The notes beneath the pieces are model-generated. The model worked only from the letters and a program-made list of their open reading frames with translations. It was not told the DNA's origin and searched no databases. The position numbers and the translations under genes are program-made. Positions 24,943-27,148 of a DNA stretch of 27,148 bases are shown one piece after another. The stretch comes from JAENVU01 sp046598395. GTDB taxonomy: Bacteria; Actinomycetota; Acidimicrobiia; IMCC26256; JAENVU01. The DNA lies in assembly GCA_046598395.1 (NCBI GenBank), contig JBKJIQ010000014.1, forward strand, positions 1-27,148, written 5' to 3'. How positions within the stretch are numbered: position 1 is the first letter of the stretch; each line of letters opens with the position of its first letter.

Positions 24943-26652
24943 CTATCCCAGCGCGGCCAGGCGCTCAGCCACATCTGCGAACGAAGCGTCATTCTGGCGG
25001 ATCCGGTCGAAGAGCGCGCGGGCGCGCGGCAGGTTGCCCGACCGCTCCTCGAGATCTGCCAGCGCGTACCAGAGGCGTAAATGATGCGTTTGGATCTTCT
25101 TCACCGACCCGGACGCACGCCGACCAAGCATTGCCACCGCTTCGGCCAAGCGATCCCGATCGGCGAGTGACCCCGCGAGCACGATCCGGCCCTCGGTCAC
25201 CAGCTCCGACGACGGCGACACTGCGGCGAGCTCAGCCCACAGTTCGTCCACTCGCTTCGAGTTTCCGAGGGCGCGTGCGCAGTCCATCATGACGTGGTGC
25301 TGGTCGACCTCACCGGTGATCTCGGCGTAGACCTCGAGTTCCTCGGCCGCGGCTTCGTACTGGCCCGCCCGGTAGAGCGACAAGCCGAGCAGCTCACGTA
25401 CCGACGGAGCGCGCGGCAACGCGCGCCGCACGGGACGGAGGATACGAATCGCGTCGCGTTCTCGATCGTCGGCGAAGGCCTCGGACGCGTTCGCCATAGC
25501 GTCATACCAGCGGGCACCGCGCGCGCCGCCGTGGCGCAAGATTTCGTCTCGCACGGAACGCGGACCCTTCGACCGTCGCCGTGGTGCGCTGGCCTCGGCA
25601 CTGGTGCCACCGCGCGCCCGCGATGGCTCAGGTGCCTTGACCGGCTTGCCCTTGCCCCGCACCACCCGCAACGGCGGCGCATAGGCCGGCCGCTCCTTGG
25701 ATGTACGAGGAGGCGAGTCACGAAACTCAGGGGCCGCCGGCGCGGGATTCCGCCGCCGTGATGTCCCAATCGTTCCCCCGCGTGGACCGTCCGATGGACG
25801 TCCCGAGCGGCCATTCCCACCGCCACTTCCGCCGCGCCCTGCCCCACGCGGACCGTCCGATGGACGTCCCGGGCGGCCGCTTGCACTTCCACCACGGCCG
25901 GCGTCACGCGCCCCGCTCGCCGGACGCCCGGCCCCACGACTGTCACCGCGGCTGCCGGCGCGGTCCGCAGCACGTTCAGGACCACGATCGGGACGACGCG
26001 CCCCGCCACGATCCGAACCGCGCACGTCATCGCGACCGCGATCACCCGCTCGGGGGCGATCGTCGCGTCCCGTACTCCCGCCTCGACCACTTTCTCGGCT
26101 GCTGGTGGAATGAGCAGGCCCACTGCGTTCGGCACCCGCGCGACCCGACCAATCGCGCCTCGATGAATCGCGGCCTGATGAATCGCGGCCTGATGAATCC
26201 CGGCTCGGTGCCCCGCGAGTCCCCTGCGGTCGGCCCGCGGTGGTGCGCTCGTCGTCGCTACGGTCCGACCCTGGACGCCCGGCTGAGCCTCGGCTGGCAG
26301 CACCTCGCCCCGACGCACTAGCACTTCTCGTGTCGCGGCCGGCGTTGGTCCGGCTCGCGTTCGTTCTGCTGGCGTTCGTTCGGTTCGCGCTGGCCCCCGA
26401 CCCGCGAGCGCCCGAACTCGATCCGCCGGAGCCGCCCTTCGCCGAGCCGCCGGCTGGTTTCCGTTCACCACCCTCGCCTGCACCTGCACCGCGAGCACTC
26501 CCGGGCTTGCGGTCCGCGCCACTTCCTGTGGATCGGCCGCTTCCTGTGGATCGGCCACCGGCGGGTTGCCGCCCACCCGATGTTGGACGTCCGCCGCCGG
26601 TGCTCCCGCGCCCGGCACGAGAGCCGCTGCCACCCGTTGGTTTCCGGTCCAT
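24943..26652 (-). CDS. Gly/Arg/Ser-rich protein with C-terminal TPR-like domain
   Basis: Protein of 568 residues. The first two-thirds (about 1-370) is a low-complexity, strongly basic, disordered tail of RGG/SGR-type repeats; examples are GRSTGS, NRTNAS, GRDSS and GRPSDGPRG, each present in two or more copies. The last 170 residues fold as helical repeats: ASEAFADDRERDAIRILRPV, then ELLGLSLYRAGQYEAAAEEL and ALADLEERSGNLPRARALFD are TPR-like. Such basic tails often bind RNA, but no catalytic motif is visible. ATG 26652 is preceded by GAGAGG. The gene begins about 94 bases after the rRNA operon terminator, and its stop is 28 bases before the kinase gene, so it may lead the same transcript. Function unknown. 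Confidence 0.75.
   Translation of the reverse strand: MDRKPTGGSGSRAGRGSTGGGRPTSGGRQPAGGRSTGSGRSTGSGADRKPGSARGAGAGEGGERKPAGGSAKGGSGGSSSGARGSGASANRTNASRTNASRTNAGRDTRSASASGRGAASRGSAGRPGSDRSDDERTTAGRPQGTRGAPSRDSSGRDSSGRDSSRRDWSGRAGAERSGPAHSTSSRESGRGGSTGRDDRPRAGDRGRDDVRGSDRGGARRPDRGPERAADRAGSRGDSRGAGRPASGARDAGRGGSASGRPGRPSDGPRGAGRGGSGGGNGRSGRPSDGPRGGTIGTSRRRNPAPAAPEFRDSPPRTSKERPAYAPPLRVVRGKGKPVKAPEPSRARGGTSAEASAPRRRSKGPRSVRDEILRHGGARGARWYDAMANASEAFADDRERDAIRILRPVRRALPRAPSVRELLGLSLYRAGQYEAAAEELEVYAEITGEVDQHHVMMDCARALGNSKRVDELWAELAAVSPSSELVTEGRIVLAGSLADRDRLAEAVAMLGRRASGSVKKIQTHHLRLWYALADLEERSGNLPRARALFDRIRQNDASFADVAERLAALG
25791..25877. repeat. Direct repeats within the Gly/Arg/Ser-rich coding region
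   Basis: A 25-base unit beginning CGTGGACCGTCCGATGGACG occurs near 25791-25815 and again near 25853-25877. In the same gene a 15-base unit (GATGAATCGCGGCCT) repeats near 26162-26200, and an 18-base unit (CTTCCTGTGGATCGGC) repeats near 26522-26556. These encode the repeated GRPSDGP, SGRDS and GRSTGS peptides and look like slippage or unequal-exchange products. Confidence 0.6.
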
Positions 26653-26745
26653 CAGCTTGCCTCTCTTCGGACCCGTGCGAACAGGCCCAAGCATCATCGC
26701 ATTACCCAGATGTCGCAACCGGAGCGCAACGGAAATAGAAACAGA

Positions 26746-26775
26746 GGCTGGGAGACGCATAAACGTCTCCCAGCC
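26746..26775 (-). terminator. Rho-independent terminator of the rRNA operon
   Basis: Perfect 12-bp stem (GGCTGGGAGACG) with a 6-base loop, beginning 12 bases after the 5S rRNA 3' end. On the minus strand it is followed by the T-rich stretch TCTGTTTCTATTT. It separates the rRNA operon from the TPR-like gene. Confidence 0.9.
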
Positions 26776-26786
26776 CCTAGGAAAAA

Positions 26787-26904
26787 TCCCGGCGGCGACC
26801 TACTCTCCCAGGGGGCTCCCCCCCAAGTACCATCGGCGCGGGCGGTCTTCACTTCCGTGTTCGGAATGGGAACGGGTGTTTCCCCGCCGCTGTTGCCACC
26901 GGAA
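26787..26904 (-). rRNA. rrf: 5S ribosomal RNA
   Basis: About 118 bases. The 5' end UUCCGGUGGC pairs with the 3' end GCCGCCGGGA to form helix I. The conserved internal stretches CCCGUUCCCAUUCCGAACACGG and GGGAGAGUAGGUCGCC (as read on the minus strand) are typical of bacterial 5S. Ends were set from the helix I pairing and may be off by a base or two. It lies about 58 bases downstream of the 23S gene; no tRNA is seen between them. Confidence 0.95.
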
Positions 26905-26962
26905 ATCTATGAAATTTTAGGCGTCCTTTTAAGAACTCCATAGCGAGCACAAGCAACAAAGA

Positions 26963-27148
26963 TCCCAAGCCCTCGGCCGATTAGTACCGGTCGGCTGAAC
27001 ACGTCACCGTGCTTACACCTCCGGCCTATCAACCAGGTAGTCTACCTGGGGCCTTACCCGGTTAACCCGGTGGGAGAAATCATCTCGAGGAAGGTTTCGC
27101 GCTTAGATGCTTTCAGCGCTTATCCTGTCCGCAGGTCGCCAACCAGCC
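26963..27148 (-). rRNA. rrl: 23S ribosomal RNA, 3' end (partial)
   Basis: The last 186 bases or so of a 23S gene that continues beyond the window. Conserved blocks on the minus strand include CUGAAAGCAUCUAAGCGCGA, GAUUUCUCCCACC and GGUACUAAUCGGCCGAGGGC, which is the 23S 3' terminus. The exact 3' end is approximate. Confidence 0.95.

Noticed and set aside
26162..26200. Short tandem repeats resembling a CRISPR start
   Set aside because: The 15-base units are directly adjacent with no unique spacers and encode a repeated peptide in frame.
26905..26962. Possible tRNA between 23S and 5S rRNA
   Set aside because: The spacer is only about 58 bases and shows no cloverleaf pairing or TΨC-like motif.

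Overview
This is a GC-rich window (roughly two-thirds G+C by eye) from a high-GC Gram-positive bacterium. It is most likely an actinobacterium of the Acidimicrobiia type. The evidence is an AftD-family arabinofuranosyltransferase, actinobacterial-looking 23S and 5S rRNA ends, frequent GTG starts and ATGA stop/start overlaps. The class-level placement is inference. Almost everything is on the minus strand; only about 5.2-9.1 kb reads on the plus strand.

Layout from right to left, in the direction of transcription of the minus strand: the 3' end of a 23S rRNA gene, a 5S rRNA gene and a strong hairpin terminator close an rRNA operon. Next comes a Gly/Arg/Ser-rich protein with a TPR-like C-terminus. 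Then follows a tightly coupled set of six genes (24914-16989): a PEP-synthase-like kinase fused to a nucleotidyltransferase-like domain, a class I amidotransferase-like hydrolase, a LicC-type nucleotidyltransferase, a CDP-glycerol glycerophosphotransferase-like protein, a 160-residue unknown, and a formyltransferase-like/methyltransferase fusion. The first three match, by family, the glutamine kinase, gamma-glutamyl-CDP-amidate hydrolase and CTP:phosphoglutamine cytidylyltransferase (Cj1418, Cj1417, Cj1416) that build the phosphoramidate capsule decoration of Campylobacter jejuni. I read the set as a candidate phosphoramidate pathway in an actinobacterium, with the CDP-glycerol-transferase-like protein as a possible phosphoramidate transferase. 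This is the main discovery candidate.

A small YLDAGSGS membrane protein with its own promoter follows. Then comes a second coupled operon (16508-10462): a membrane-anchored protein with a duplicated lectin-like domain, an acyltransferase-3 membrane protein, a membrane-bound LtaS/sulfatase-fold enzyme, and a second acyltransferase-3 protein. These look like enzymes that decorate an envelope glycan.

The middle (7.1-10.5 kb) is a small rearranged zone. It holds a secreted Calx-beta/phosphoesterase protein with A/T-rich codons unlike its neighbours. It also holds a degraded second copy of the 3' end of the upstream acyltransferase/SGNH gene, split by a complete ISL3-family insertion sequence (9096-10503) with near-perfect terminal inverted repeats and an 8-bp target duplication.

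The left part has a plus-strand acyltransferase-SGNH O-acetylase (5215-7077). On the minus strand it has a small SSB-like protein, a 1498-residue AftD-like transferase, and the first codons of another gene that runs off the edge. The shared theme of the window is synthesis and decoration of cell-envelope polysaccharide.
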